DNA of 64,000 nucleotides from Paenibacillus sp. SYP-B3998 (GTDB lineage Bacteria > Bacillota > Bacilli > Paenibacillales > NBRC-103111): positions 184,838-248,837 of the forward strand of contig NZ_JAAIKC010000010.1 in assembly GCF_010820665.1 (NCBI RefSeq), in the 5' to 3' direction. This document shows, piece by piece, positions 33,714-42,842 of the stretch (position 1 is the first letter of the stretch; each line of letters starts with the position of its first letter). The notes under the pieces are model-generated. The model was not told the origin of the DNA. It saw only the letters and a program-made list of their open reading frames with translations, and ran no database searches. The position numbers were made by a program, and so were the translations under genes.

Positions 33714-35504
33714 ATGAATCAAGTACTGGAACGCAAACAAGTATCGGCCGAGCACCGATGGAATCTGGAGGATTTATTCGCCGATCAGAAGGCTTGGGAT
33801 CAAGAATTCCAGCAAGTAAGGGATTCGCTTAGCAAAATTAGCGCCTTTCAAGGAAAGCTTAGTGAGCCGGCAGCCGTCAAACAATGCTTTGAGCTAGAGG
33901 ACGATGTCTCTCAGAAAACCGAAAGGCTCTATGTTTATGCCAACATGAAGCACCATGAGGACACAGCAGAACCTACCTATCAGGCCTTATCCGATAAAGC
34001 TAAGAAGATCAGCGTTGAGGTCGGTGAAGCGCTCTCCTTTATTTCACCGGAAATTTTAAGCTTATCCGATGAAAAATTGCAGCAGTTGGTGACCGATGCT
34101 TCTTTATCCTTTTACAAAGATACGTTAGAGGAAATGATGCGTCAGAAGCCCCATACGCTTACCAAAGAACAAGAAGCTCTGCTTGCGCAAGCAGGCAATA
34201 TGGCTGGAGCACCAAGCACCATCTATAGCATGTTAAACAACGCGGATTTGAAATTCCCTAAAATCAAGAACGAAAAAGGTGAAGAAGTCGAGCTTACGCA
34301 CGGCAGCTACATCCAGTTCTTAGAATCCCGCAACCCGGAAGTTCGTAAACATGCATTCGAAGCTGTTTATACGACTTATCGCAGCCAAAAGAATACGATC
34401 GCAGCTACCCTTAGCGCGAATATCAATAAAAACATTTTTTATGCCAAAGCGCGTCGCTATCCTTCTGTGCTTGAATCTACCCTCTTTGGCGACAATATTA
34501 AGAAAGAAGTATATACGAATCTGGTTTCAACGATCCATGATTCTTTGCCTGAGCTGCAGCGTTACCTAAAGCTCCGCAAGAAGCTTTTAAAAGTTGATGA
34601 GCTCCACATGTACGATCTGTTCGCGCCTCTGGTGGAAGAGTTTAACATGGACATTACATACCAGCAAGCCAAGGAAGAAATTAAGAAAAGCTTGCAGCCA
34701 CTAGGCGATAATTATTTGAAAATTCTTCAAGATGGCTTTGATAACCACTGGATCGATATTTATGAGAATCAAAACAAGCGAAATGGCGCCTACAGTTGGG
34801 GCGCATATGGTACGCATCCCTATGTATTATTGAACCACAAGGAAAACTTGAACAGCATGTTTACGCTCACACACGAGATGGGTCATGCGATTCATTCATA
34901 TTTGTCAGATGAAAATCAAGCGTATCGTTACGCGCAGTATACGATTTTCCTTGCGGAAGTGGCTTCCACGCTAAATGAAGCACTTCTTATGGATTACTTG
35001 CTGAAGCGCGTAACGGATCCGAAAGAGAAACTCTACTTACTTACCTATTACGCGGATCAGTTCCGTACAACCGTATTCCGTCAAACGATGTTTGCCGAAT
35101 TTGAAATGATTACTCACGACAAAGCGGAGCAAGGTGATTCCCTCACACCGCAAGAATTCAGCGAAATCTATTATGGCTTGAATAAATTGTATCATGGGGA
35201 TGCAATGGTCGTTGATCAAGACATTGAGATGGAATGGGCGCGCATTCCTCATTTTTACAACAGTTTCTATGTATACAAATATGCGACAGGCTTCTCTGCA
35301 GCTACCAGCTTTGCTAAACAAATCCTGGATGAAGGCCAACCAGCAGTTGATCGTTATCTTGGCTTCCTGAAAAGCGGCGGTAGTGATTACTCGTTGAACA
35401 TCTTGAAACGAGCTGGCGTCGATATGTCGACACCGGAACCCATCAAGCAAGCGATGAGCGTATTCAGCTCGCTGCTCGACCAAATGGAAGAACTGACTAA
35501 ATAA
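33714..35504 (+). CDS. pepF: Oligoendopeptidase F
   Basis: 596 residues from ATG at 33714 (MNQVLERKQVSAEHRWNLEDLFADQKAW), the usual PepF start and length, with AGGAGG before it; 43 upstream codons fall in the leader RNA. M3 zinc metallopeptidase with HEMGH at 387-391 and the third ligand Glu in FLAEVASTLNEALL. It cleaves short peptides in the cytoplasm, helping peptide turnover. Also seen: NTERMINAL helical domain and the SWGAYGTHPYVLLNH substrate-binding part. Confidence 0.96.
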   Translation: MNQVLERKQVSAEHRWNLEDLFADQKAWDQEFQQVRDSLSKISAFQGKLSEPAAVKQCFELEDDVSQKTERLYVYANMKHHEDTAEPTYQALSDKAKKISVEVGEALSFISPEILSLSDEKLQQLVTDASLSFYKDTLEEMMRQKPHTLTKEQEALLAQAGNMAGAPSTIYSMLNNADLKFPKIKNEKGEEVELTHGSYIQFLESRNPEVRKHAFEAVYTTYRSQKNTIAATLSANINKNIFYAKARRYPSVLESTLFGDNIKKEVYTNLVSTIHDSLPELQRYLKLRKKLLKVDELHMYDLFAPLVEEFNMDITYQQAKEEIKKSLQPLGDNYLKILQDGFDNHWIDIYENQNKRNGAYSWGAYGTHPYVLLNHKENLNSMFTLTHEMGHAIHSYLSDENQAYRYAQYTIFLAEVASTLNEALLMDYLLKRVTDPKEKLYLLTYYADQFRTTVFRQTMFAEFEMITHDKAEQGDSLTPQEFSEIYYGLNKLYHGDAMVVDQDIEMEWARIPHFYNSFYVYKYATGFSAATSFAKQILDEGQPAVDRYLGFLKSGGSDYSLNILKRAGVDMSTPEPIKQAMSVFSSLLDQMEELTK

Positions 35505-35511
35505 ATGTACG

Positions 35512-35542
35512 AAAAAGGTTGAAGGTTCCTTTCACCCTTTTT
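35512..35542 (+). terminator. Terminator after pepF
   Basis: AAAAAGGTTGAA pairs with TTTCACCCTTTTT around GGTTCC, just past the pepF stop. Confidence 0.75.
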
Positions 35543-35565
35543 CTCCATGAAAGGAGAAACCTTCG

Positions 35566-35883
35566 TTGAAGATGCAATGGATTCTTATTTGCGCGCTAGT
35601 CTTTGCCCTAATTACCGCGGTTTTCGCAGTAATTAATGTTGAACCCGTCCAAGTCAATTTCATGTTCAGTCAAACGCACACACCCTTAATTCTTGTCATT
35701 CTGACTTCTACTTTATTGGGTGGTGTTATCGTTGGCCTATTCGGTATGATTCGTCAATACAAGCTTCAGCGTAAACTTCGTCAACTGGAAAAACAGTTGC
35801 AAGAAGCTCTTACACCTGCGGTAATCGAGCAAAACGGTAGCGAAACGCAACCCAAAGAAACGAATAACTCATTGAATCTTTAA
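35566..35883 (+). CDS. LapA-family membrane protein (DUF1049)
   Basis: 105 residues from TTG, with AAAGGAG 9 bases upstream. Two membrane segments (ILICALVFALITAVFAVINVEPVQVNF and LILVILTSTLLGGVIVGLFGM) are followed by a basic coiled-coil tail (RQYKLQRKLRQLEKQLQEAL), the LapA/DUF1049 layout. In E. coli LapA works in lipopolysaccharide assembly with LapB; its job in Gram-positives is unknown. Confidence 0.88.
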   Translation: MKMQWILICALVFALITAVFAVINVEPVQVNFMFSQTHTPLILVILTSTLLGGVIVGLFGMIRQYKLQRKLRQLEKQLQEALTPAVIEQNGSETQPKETNNSLNL

Positions 35884-35899
35884 CGGCGTTAGTAACGTC

Positions 35900-35937
35900 A
35901 ACAACCCTGCTTCCACTTAGGAAACAGGGTTGTTTTG
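35900..35937 (+). terminator. Terminator after the lapA-like gene
   Basis: ACAACCCTG and CAGGGTTGTTTTG form a stem with a T tract. Confidence 0.85.
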
Positions 35938-36006
35938 TATCTTTGCCTGAATTACAATAGTATAGGGCACCATATTTGCCTATTATGAAAAAGGGAGCCT
36001 GACACC

Positions 36007-36105
36007 ATGATCGCGGTAATTGTTTTTTCTATTCTCATCGTTGTTGGCATGCTTGGTTTACTCATTTGGGTATTAAATAAAGCGTATTCTCGTAAAGATG
36101 AATAA
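36007..36105 (+). CDS. 32-residue membrane protein
   Basis: MIAVIVFSILIVVGMLGLLI followed by WVLNKAYSRKDE: one hydrophobic helix and a short charged tail. GGGAG precedes the ATG at 9 bases. Its stop lies 5 bases before the end of the convergent DUF92 gene. Family not recognised, but size, ribosome site and clean membrane helix support a real gene. Confidence 0.6.
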   Translation: MIAVIVFSILIVVGMLGLLIWVLNKAYSRKDE

Positions 36106-36110
36106 ACGTT

Positions 36111-36920
36111 CTACGAAACAAAGCAACTAAGCACCAAACAGATCAAGCCTCCAGCAAGCGAACTTACGGCATTCACATAATCATTCGTCATTCCGCTCAT
36201 TCCACGAACCTGCCTAGCACGCTGTTCACAGTGTACCTGCTTCTCAATCGTTCTACCACATACATCACAGCGGAACATCACTTGCAGCGTTGCACCTAGC
36301 CATGAATCAATAAGCGATCCCAACAAACCGGATAATGCTGCAAGTAAAAGTAAGGGTAAGAAACTAATTCCTGTTTCCAGCTGACCCATTTGACTGCATA
36401 ACCACCCAGCGAGTCCAATGAAAAGACCACCCAGAAGGGAAGCAAGCAAACCGAATCCCGTCACGCCTCCTGATGTACCAGCAGACACTCGCTTACCACT
36501 GACGATCGATCTTGGCTCGGTTTTACTTAACCCGCCGATTTCCGTCGCCCATGTATCTGCATTCACAGTCGCCATCACGCCAACGAATATTGCCCACCAG
36601 GCGGGGTGAGGCAGCCATGCATGGCCTAAACATAATAACAGGCCAATTCCCCCGTTTGCAGCAACTTGACCGGCATCTCTTCTGCCGCTTTTCGCATAGC
36701 CACTCTCCGCGCGAGCTTTCCGTTTATGCTTAAACTTGGAAAGCAAAGTAGAAGAGATAAAAAAAGCGATCAGCGTTCCTGCCCAGGCGAAGCTACCAAG
36801 CGCAAACATCGTTGTTCCTAGCAACACTGCCGCAAGCGTACCTGATAGAGATAAGGATCCCTTCCAATAAGCAACTCCTGCAATCAGCAAGCTTCCCAGC
36901 AATCCCCAAATCCATTCCAA
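36111..36920 (-). CDS. DUF92 family integral membrane protein
   Basis: 269 residues from TTG at 36920 (MEWIWGLLGSLL), with TAGGAG 8 bases upstream; a GTG three codons earlier lies inside the ribosome site. Seven or so membrane segments. Motifs GRRDAGQVAANGGIG, VNADTWATEIG and GTSGGVT are typical of DUF92/TMEM19/VTE6 proteins; plant VTE6 is a phytyl-phosphate kinase, suggesting an isoprenoid-phosphate kinase activity here. An unusual short loop FRCDVCGRTIEKQVHCEQ carries three Cys and a His and could bind zinc, as in some family members. Confidence 0.9.
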   Translation of the reverse strand: MEWIWGLLGSLLIAGVAYWKGSLSLSGTLAAVLLGTTMFALGSFAWAGTLIAFFISSTLLSKFKHKRKARAESGYAKSGRRDAGQVAANGGIGLLLCLGHAWLPHPAWWAIFVGVMATVNADTWATEIGGLSKTEPRSIVSGKRVSAGTSGGVTGFGLLASLLGGLFIGLAGWLCSQMGQLETGISFLPLLLLAALSGLLGSLIDSWLGATLQVMFRCDVCGRTIEKQVHCEQRARQVRGMSGMTNDYVNAVSSLAGGLICLVLSCFVS

Positions 36921-37123
36921 ACAAAACACTCCTATTTTTTCATTTCATCCGTTCCTTCATGACCCTCCAATTATACCATAGCGCTAATTACGTCTCTATG
37001 TCTGTCTCCCACTCGTCGATTATTCGACAAAATAAGTCAAAAATACAGCCTATCCAGAAGGAAGTTAGCGATCTAAAGCTGAATATATGTATAGAATAAT
37101 GTTCGGTACGTTAGGAGGCTATC

Positions 37124-38329
37124 ATGGAACACGAACGATTTGATTTAGAGCCTCTCCCCAGAAGAGATCTAGATCCTCAAGAGTTGCTGCGCGTCATATT
37201 TGATTACGCCGCAAAAATTGCGAGTGCGCGCATCCTTGAGCATGTACTTTTGCTCATGGCTGATATGGGCCGGGATATGATTGTTTCTGATCGGTGCACG
37301 GTATGGCTGCTCGATGTGAATAAAAATGAGTTATGGTCCAAAGTGGCGCATGGCCTTGATGAAATTCGCATTCCGAAAACCGCAGGTTTAGTTGGCTATG
37401 CCGTTACTCATGATAAAGCCGTTTTCATTGACGATGCCTACACGAACGAGGAGTATCAGCCCTACTTACTTAATGGCGCTTTGCTTACAGACCAACAAAC
37501 GGGTTATCGAACTAAAGCACTCATGGTTATCCCCTTCCGGAACAATCAAGGTGAAATTATAGGGGCATACCAAGCCATAAATAAAATGACTGCTACCGAG
37601 CAGTTTTCGGCGAAAGATATGGAGTATTTAACGTTGGCAGCCTCCTATGCCGGAAAATCTTTAGAATCTGCTTTGCTTACGAATGAAATCGAAGAAACGC
37701 AAAAAGAAATCATTTTCACGATAGGTGAAATCGGTGAATGCCGCTCCAAAGAGACTGGAAATCACGTTAAGCGCGTAGCTGAATACTCGTATGTACTAGC
37801 GCTTGGTTTAGGACTAAGTCACGAAGAGGCTGCTTTACTCAAAATGGCATCTCCGATGCATGACATTGGTAAAATGGCTATCCCTGACGCCATTCTCATG
37901 AAACCAGGTAAGCTGACGGAGGAAGAGTTCAACCGAATTCAAAACCACACAGTCATCGGTTATCATTTACTCAAAGCCTCCAAACGGCCCATCCTTCAGT
38001 CAGCCGCAACAGTTGCTTATGAGCATCACGAAAAGTGGAACGGAACCGGCTATCCACGCGGACTCCGAGGCGAGGAAATCCACATCTTTGGCCGTATCAC
38101 GGCCATTGCCGATGTCTTCGATGCATTAGGCAGTGAACGCGTATACAAAAAAGCATGGGAACTGGACCGCATCCTTGAGCTTTTCAAAGCTGAACGGGGC
38201 GAGCATTTCGACCCTGCTGTCGTAGATGTTTTCTTCCATAAGCTTCCGGATATCTTACAAATACGTGATACCTACGTGGATACCCATGGTGAAAAACCAT
38301 CTCTTAAAACAAAAAAACGGAGGCATTAG
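37124..38329 (+). CDS. GAF-HD-GYP protein, probable c-di-GMP phosphodiesterase
   Basis: 401 residues. GAF domain about 30-185 (RILEHVLLLMADMGRDMIVSDRCTVWLLD...GLVGYAVT) then a short coiled coil and an HD-GYP domain (about 195-375) with HDIGK at 246-250 and HHEKWNGTGYP at 301-311. The GYP motif is intact. HD-GYP enzymes hydrolyse cyclic di-GMP. The GAF may sense a small ligand or redox state. AGGAGG precedes the ATG. Its stop codon lies inside the loop of a terminator shared with the convergent gene. Confidence 0.93.
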   Translation: MEHERFDLEPLPRRDLDPQELLRVIFDYAAKIASARILEHVLLLMADMGRDMIVSDRCTVWLLDVNKNELWSKVAHGLDEIRIPKTAGLVGYAVTHDKAVFIDDAYTNEEYQPYLLNGALLTDQQTGYRTKALMVIPFRNNQGEIIGAYQAINKMTATEQFSAKDMEYLTLAASYAGKSLESALLTNEIEETQKEIIFTIGEIGECRSKETGNHVKRVAEYSYVLALGLGLSHEEAALLKMASPMHDIGKMAIPDAILMKPGKLTEEEFNRIQNHTVIGYHLLKASKRPILQSAATVAYEHHEKWNGTGYPRGLRGEEIHIFGRITAIADVFDALGSERVYKKAWELDRILELFKAERGEHFDPAVVDVFFHKLPDILQIRDTYVDTHGEKPSLKTKKRRH

Positions 38330-38342
38330 CCCTCCGTTTTAA
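38313..38342. terminator. Bidirectional terminator with both stop codons in its loop
   Basis: AAAACGGAGG and CCTCCGTTTT enclose a loop containing TTAG. The rightward TAG (38327-38329) and leftward TAA (minus strand, 38326-38328) stops both fall in the loop. Confidence 0.9.
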
Positions 38343-38958
38343 TCGTTCCAGCTCCAACTACTTCTTCTCCCCATAACAGCTCCAAGCGATCACCGTTATG
38401 AACAGGCCCTACACCTTCTGGTGTTCCCGTATAAATAATATCTCCTACACCTAGACCATAATGCTTTGCTATGTAATCAACAATTGTTTGAAGATCGAAA
38501 ATCATATTGCTAATATTGCCATTTTGAACAACATTACCGTTCTGCAGAAGTTGGAAATTCGTTAACACAAGTGCAGCGGCACCGGGAAAAGGACGAAATT
38601 TACTGATTGGGGCCGATCCTAGAAACCCTTTGGCAGGAAGCCAGGGCTGCCCTTTTTTCTTAATCACATTTTGGACGTCCCGCAGTGTAAAATCAATCCC
38701 TAGCGCATATTGACCAACGATATCATCCACTGAACTCTCTAGTGTATAAGGCTTCGTGATATGCAAAACCAATTCCGCCTCGTAATGTATCTCACCTAGA
38801 TTACCAGGAAGCGTCAGATCTCCCCCGTTCAACTCAACTAAAGCATGCGTTGGTTTCGTAAAAATCATCGGTTGATCAGGAACATCATTCCCAAGCTCTG
38901 CAGCATGTGCGCGATAGTTACGTCCTACACAATAAATGTTACGAATCGTTTCTTTCAT
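38326..38958 (-). CDS. Fumarylacetoacetate hydrolase-family protein
   Basis: 210 residues from ATG at 38958, with AAAGGGGTG 8 bases upstream; an ATG seven codons earlier overlaps the end of CapA. Motifs IYCVGRNYRAHAAELGNDVPDQPMIFTKP and IHYEAELVLHI (metal-binding E-x-E), GIDFTLRDVQ, and GDIIYTGTPEGVG mark the FAH fold, which acts on 2-oxo-dienoate or acylpyruvate substrates (YisK/oxaloacetate decarboxylase-like). Probably coupled to the preceding CapA gene. Confidence 0.92.
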   Translation of the reverse strand: MKETIRNIYCVGRNYRAHAAELGNDVPDQPMIFTKPTHALVELNGGDLTLPGNLGEIHYEAELVLHITKPYTLESSVDDIVGQYALGIDFTLRDVQNVIKKKGQPWLPAKGFLGSAPISKFRPFPGAAALVLTNFQLLQNGNVVQNGNISNMIFDLQTIVDYIAKHYGLGVGDIIYTGTPEGVGPVHNGDRLELLWGEEVVGAGTIKTEG

Positions 38959-38975
38959 ATGGTCTGCACCCCTTT

Positions 38976-40235
38976 TCATTTCTTCGTGAGATTGCCTTGC
39001 TCATCCACACGGGCGCCAATCGAAATTTGGCTCAAGCGCTGAAACAGCTTGGTCCCATCCTCAGTATTCATTGGTGTCGGCAGAGCGCCTTTAGTAAGAA
39101 TCGGTACAAGGTGTACATCGCATTTCTTATCTTTGGTGCATGCAGCCTCCAAAATAACCGTCTCCCATGTTTTTGGAAAATCGTTAGTTGTAAATATAAA
39201 ATTACCTAAGCTATAGGCGATCCACTTGCCCTTATATGACTCAAAGCCTTGAAGAACATGTGGATGACCTCCAACAACAAGATCAGCTCCTGCATCAATA
39301 TAACGATGCGCAAGATCCTTCTGATTTTTGTCTGGTTGATCTTCACGTTCTATTCCCCAATGGGCAACGACGACGACAAGATCAGCCTTTTCCTTAGCTT
39401 TTTGGATCGCTTCAACTGGCGGTTTGTAGTTGTAAGTATCAGCGACGCCTGGATGCCCGAGAGCTGCTTTCCAAGAAGCTTCTGGAACAACGTGGCTGAA
39501 CCCGAAGAAGGCAATTTTCATTCCCTGCTTCTCTACAATGACAGGTTGATAGGCCTCTTCCAAATCCTTCCCAGCCCCCACACGTTTCACACCTTCTTGA
39601 TCGAGTGCTGCCATCGTATCTAATAAGCCTTCTGTTCCATAATCCATGACATGGTTATTCGCCAAATTGACGATATCGATGCCAGAGGCCTTCAAAGCAG
39701 GCAGCGCTTGAGGTGAAGAACGATACACATAATCCTTTTTTTGAATCGTACCTCTCGTTGTTAGGGGTGTTTCCAGATTTGCAATTGTGTAATCCGGCTT
39801 ACTTAAAAAATCGGATACATTCGTATAAGGGTATTCATAGCCTTTTTGCTTCAAAATATCTTCTACTTTAGAAGCAAGGAGCACGTCTCCTACAAAGCTA
39901 AGTTTCACTTGGGAGCCGCTTTCAGCAGGCTTGTCCGAAACACTCGGCGACGGAGCAGCGATAACTGCCTTTTGTGTTGGCTGAGGACTTACTGGCGTGC
40001 TTGACTTCGGATTTACTTGAGCTGTTTGTTGTGGTGTAATCGTAGGCTGCGTTGTTGAAGCAGAATGAGCTTCCTCCGCAGGAGCGCTGCGTGTTGATAG
40101 ATAGGAAGCACCTATACCAATGGCGAAACAGACAGCAGCGGCAAGTGTAAGTCCACCAATTACTTTGAGCGGTGTCTTGGTGCGAACCGGTCGCTCTTGT
40201 TTTTGTTTACGATAACGATCTGATCTGGATTCCAA
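38976..40235 (-). CDS. CapA-family protein (poly-gamma-glutamate synthesis type)
   Basis: 419 residues from TTG, with AAAGGGGA before it. A membrane anchor (KVIGGLTLAAAVCFAIGIGASYL, about 25-47), then a 60-residue Pro/Ser/Thr linker, then the PGA_cap calcineurin-like domain with LSFVGDVLLASKVED, NLETPLTT, NLANNHVMDYGTEGL, VVAHWGIERE and GADLVVGGHPHVLQG. The metal ligands (D, N, H, H) are present. In CapA itself the domain helps link polyglutamate to the wall; no pgs/cap genes are here, so the real substrate is open. Confidence 0.93.
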   Translation of the reverse strand: MESRSDRYRKQKQERPVRTKTPLKVIGGLTLAAAVCFAIGIGASYLSTRSAPAEEAHSASTTQPTITPQQTAQVNPKSSTPVSPQPTQKAVIAAPSPSVSDKPAESGSQVKLSFVGDVLLASKVEDILKQKGYEYPYTNVSDFLSKPDYTIANLETPLTTRGTIQKKDYVYRSSPQALPALKASGIDIVNLANNHVMDYGTEGLLDTMAALDQEGVKRVGAGKDLEEAYQPVIVEKQGMKIAFFGFSHVVPEASWKAALGHPGVADTYNYKPPVEAIQKAKEKADLVVVVAHWGIEREDQPDKNQKDLAHRYIDAGADLVVGGHPHVLQGFESYKGKWIAYSLGNFIFTTNDFPKTWETVILEAACTKDKKCDVHLVPILTKGALPTPMNTEDGTKLFQRLSQISIGARVDEQGNLTKK

Positions 40236-40389
40236 TGGAACATTCCCCTTTCCCCCTACAAATTATAGCAGAACAGACACTATTCCGACATTAGTAAAAA
40301 GTCACTAACTTTCTCATATCGTCTAGGTGTGGTATAAAAGAAGAATCAGAAAAATACATAAACTCGATTTAAGAAAGGATACAATCTCG

Positions 40390-41163
40390 TTGGATAGCGT
40401 AGCGATTATCTCTGATATTCACGGAAATATACCGGCGCTGGACGCCGTGCTTCAAGATATAAAACGTCGGGAAATCACACGCATCATCTGCCTTGGTGAT
40501 CTGGTCGGCAAGGGCCCCGGCTCCGCAGAAGCGGTAGACCGCATCAAAGCCGTTTGCGAAAATGTGGTGCAGGGGAACTGGGACTTGGGCATTACATCCC
40601 CACAAGATCTACCGGCAGGACAGTGGCATCAAGAGCAACTCGGAGCAGAACGGCTTGCCTATTTAGAGCAGCTTCCCTTTTCTGTCGATGTGCGTTTGAG
40701 CGGAAAGTTAATTAGGCTTTTTCATGCATCTGCCCAAAGTGTCTTTCACCGATTGAAACGAAAAGCTTCCAAAGAAGAACGGCTCGCAGTGTTTGAGAAC
40801 ACAGCGATGACAGGTACGCCGCTCGATGGAAGGCAGCCCGACATCATTGGATATGGGGATATTCATATCCCCTATCTATTAACGATCAAAAGTCCGCGCC
40901 AAAATGAGTCAACGATACCTGCGTGCCAAGGACTTACACTTTTCAACGTGGGCAGTGTAGGCACTCCCTATGACGGCAATCCACAAGCCTGTTACTGCAT
41001 CGTAGAAGGAGAAACGGATTCCTCCGTGCCAGCCGGATTATCCATTCAGTTTGTTCGTGTCCCCTATGATATCGAGCTCGCGGTTCGTCTTGCTTACGAA
41101 GTAGAAATGCCCGATCGAAGAAGATACGAACTTGAAATCACAAGCGGCTTGGTACATAAATAA
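40390..41163 (+). CDS. Calcineurin-like metallophosphoesterase
   Basis: 257 residues from TTG at 40390, with AAAGGA 10 bases before it; upstream in-frame codons have no site. Metal-binding motifs IISDIHGN (about 6-13), LGDLVGKGPG, VQGNWD, GYGDIHIPY (the last in place of the more usual GHTHxP) and NVGSVGTPYDGNPQA. Family enzymes (YfcE-like) hydrolyse phosphodiesters or nucleotides; substrate unknown. Confidence 0.88.
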   Translation: MDSVAIISDIHGNIPALDAVLQDIKRREITRIICLGDLVGKGPGSAEAVDRIKAVCENVVQGNWDLGITSPQDLPAGQWHQEQLGAERLAYLEQLPFSVDVRLSGKLIRLFHASAQSVFHRLKRKASKEERLAVFENTAMTGTPLDGRQPDIIGYGDIHIPYLLTIKSPRQNESTIPACQGLTLFNVGSVGTPYDGNPQACYCIVEGETDSSVPAGLSIQFVRVPYDIELAVRLAYEVEMPDRRRYELEITSGLVHK

Positions 41164-41233
41164 TAAATCTCCATACTAGTGAAATCCTAAGTAAATCATA
41201 CGATGATGACGCAGCATGAAATGAGGATTTGAA

Positions 41234-42451
41234 ATGGTTCGTTGGCAAGTCAATTTAATCGTCCTATGGTTAGGACAATTTCTAGTCATGGGCGGCATGA
41301 CCATGATTGTGCCGTTCCTTCCCTTATATTTGCAAGAGCTCGGTATGAAAGACCCACATGAAGTAGCGACGTGGGCGGGTGTTATTTTCGCAGGTAATTT
41401 CGTGACTTCCTTCTTGTTTCAACCCATCTGGGGCGGTTTAGCCGACCGCTATGGCCGCAAGGTTATGCTTTTACGCTCTGGGTTCGGAATGGCCGTCGTT
41501 ATGACATTGATGGGATTCGCAGGTAATGCCTGGCAGCTGCTTATTCTGCGTATGGTGAACGGAACCATTTCTGGCTACGCGCCAGCTGCAGTAGCTCTCA
41601 TGTCGACGAACACGCCGAAGGAGAAGATGGGCTTCGCCATGGGCACACTGCAATCGGGGGCTGTCGCAGGAACAATCCTCGGCCCTTTTATCGGAGGTTT
41701 ACTCGCTGAATGGATTGGTTATCGATATATTTTTTACATTACCGGGATTTTATTGTTCATCGCTTCCGTTTTGACTCTTCTCTTGGTGAAAGAGAAATTT
41801 AACGTCAAAGAGGCTGCTGCGAAGCCGAAAATATCCGTCTTACAAGGATTAGGACAATTAAAACATGTCCGTCAACTTCCTTCCCTTTATGCGGTTACAT
41901 TCCTCATCCAATTCGCCATGCTCAGCACGATGCCATTAATGCCCTTGTTCGTGGCAGAGCTTCATGGGCAAACAGCAGGTCTCGCCTTTTTTGCTGGCTT
42001 AGTTGGCTCCATCACAGGCTTCTCCAACATGTTTGCCTCGCCACTGCTTGGGAAACTGTCCGACCGTATCGGACCAGAGCGTATTCTTAGTGTTTGTCTC
42101 GCCGGTGCGGCCGTTCTCTTTATCCCACAGGCACTCGTACATAATGTGTGGCAACTTTTTGCCGTGCGATTCGGCCTTGGCTTTTTCATGGGGGGACTGC
42201 TGCCTAGCGTCAATGCACTTATTCGTAAATATACGCCTGAAGGTATGGAAAGCCGTTCATATAGCTTTAATACAAGTGCGTTGAGTCTTGGAAATATGAC
42301 GGGACCTGTCGTTGGTGGCGCTATTTCGGGTCTGCTGAATATCCGAGAAATATTCCTTCTCTCTTCCATCCTGCTTTTCGTGAATTCCTTCTGGGTGTAC
42401 AAGACACTTTTCGCCAAGAAATCGATATCAAATCCTTCCCCAGACCAATGA
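41234..42451 (+). CDS. MFS multidrug-type transporter (MdtG-like)
   Basis: 405 residues with twelve predicted membrane segments. Contains the MFS motif A GGLADRYGRKVMLLRSGFGMAVVM after segment 2 and motif C-like GTLQSGAVAGTILGPFIGGLLAE in segment 5 typical of drug/H+ antiporters (DHA1, MdtG-like). GAGGA precedes the ATG. Monocistronic. Confidence 0.92.
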   Translation: MVRWQVNLIVLWLGQFLVMGGMTMIVPFLPLYLQELGMKDPHEVATWAGVIFAGNFVTSFLFQPIWGGLADRYGRKVMLLRSGFGMAVVMTLMGFAGNAWQLLILRMVNGTISGYAPAAVALMSTNTPKEKMGFAMGTLQSGAVAGTILGPFIGGLLAEWIGYRYIFYITGILLFIASVLTLLLVKEKFNVKEAAAKPKISVLQGLGQLKHVRQLPSLYAVTFLIQFAMLSTMPLMPLFVAELHGQTAGLAFFAGLVGSITGFSNMFASPLLGKLSDRIGPERILSVCLAGAAVLFIPQALVHNVWQLFAVRFGLGFFMGGLLPSVNALIRKYTPEGMESRSYSFNTSALSLGNMTGPVVGGAISGLLNIREIFLLSSILLFVNSFWVYKTLFAKKSISNPSPDQ

Positions 42452-42552
42452 CCACTCAGGAAAAGGCGGTTACAATTTGGTGTAAAAAACGATAGTCACC
42501 GATTCCACAATATGGTAATATGGGATTATTGTTGAAAGCGAGGATGCCAAGC

Positions 42553-42771
42553 ATGAAACTCAACTTACGCAAAATTATGTTTATCGTCGTTTGTGCAGAA
42601 TTGTTATTTATTTATTGGAACAGCATTAGTGCCATTCCTTTTAGGAGACAACAAACGACAAATCCGATTTCTACGCCTAGATCGAATCCTTCGTTGACCC
42701 AAATAAAGCCGCTTACCTTACGTGGAGTTACAGTTACAGAAACTTATCACGAGGTACAGAAAGCATCATAA
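42553..42771 (+). CDS. Small membrane-anchored hypothetical protein
   Basis: 72 residues from ATG at 42553, with GAGGAT about 9 bases upstream; an ATG 11 codons before has none. One N-terminal membrane helix (IMFIVVCAELLFIYWNSI) and a Pro/Thr/Ser-rich exterior segment ending LRGVTVTETYHEVQKAS. No recognised family. A strong terminator follows. Confidence 0.65.
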   Translation: MKLNLRKIMFIVVCAELLFIYWNSISAIPFRRQQTTNPISTPRSNPSLTQIKPLTLRGVTVTETYHEVQKAS

Positions 42772-42776
42772 ACATA

Positions 42777-42820
42777 AAAGCGCTATGGACTGATAGTTAA
42801 TCAGCCTGCAGCGCTTTTTT
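42777..42820. terminator. Bidirectional terminator
   Basis: AAAAGCGCT...CTGAT and ATCAG...AGCGCTTTTTT form a two-part stem between convergent genes. Confidence 0.9.
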
Positions 42821-42842
42821 CTTACCATAAATGGATGCTGTT

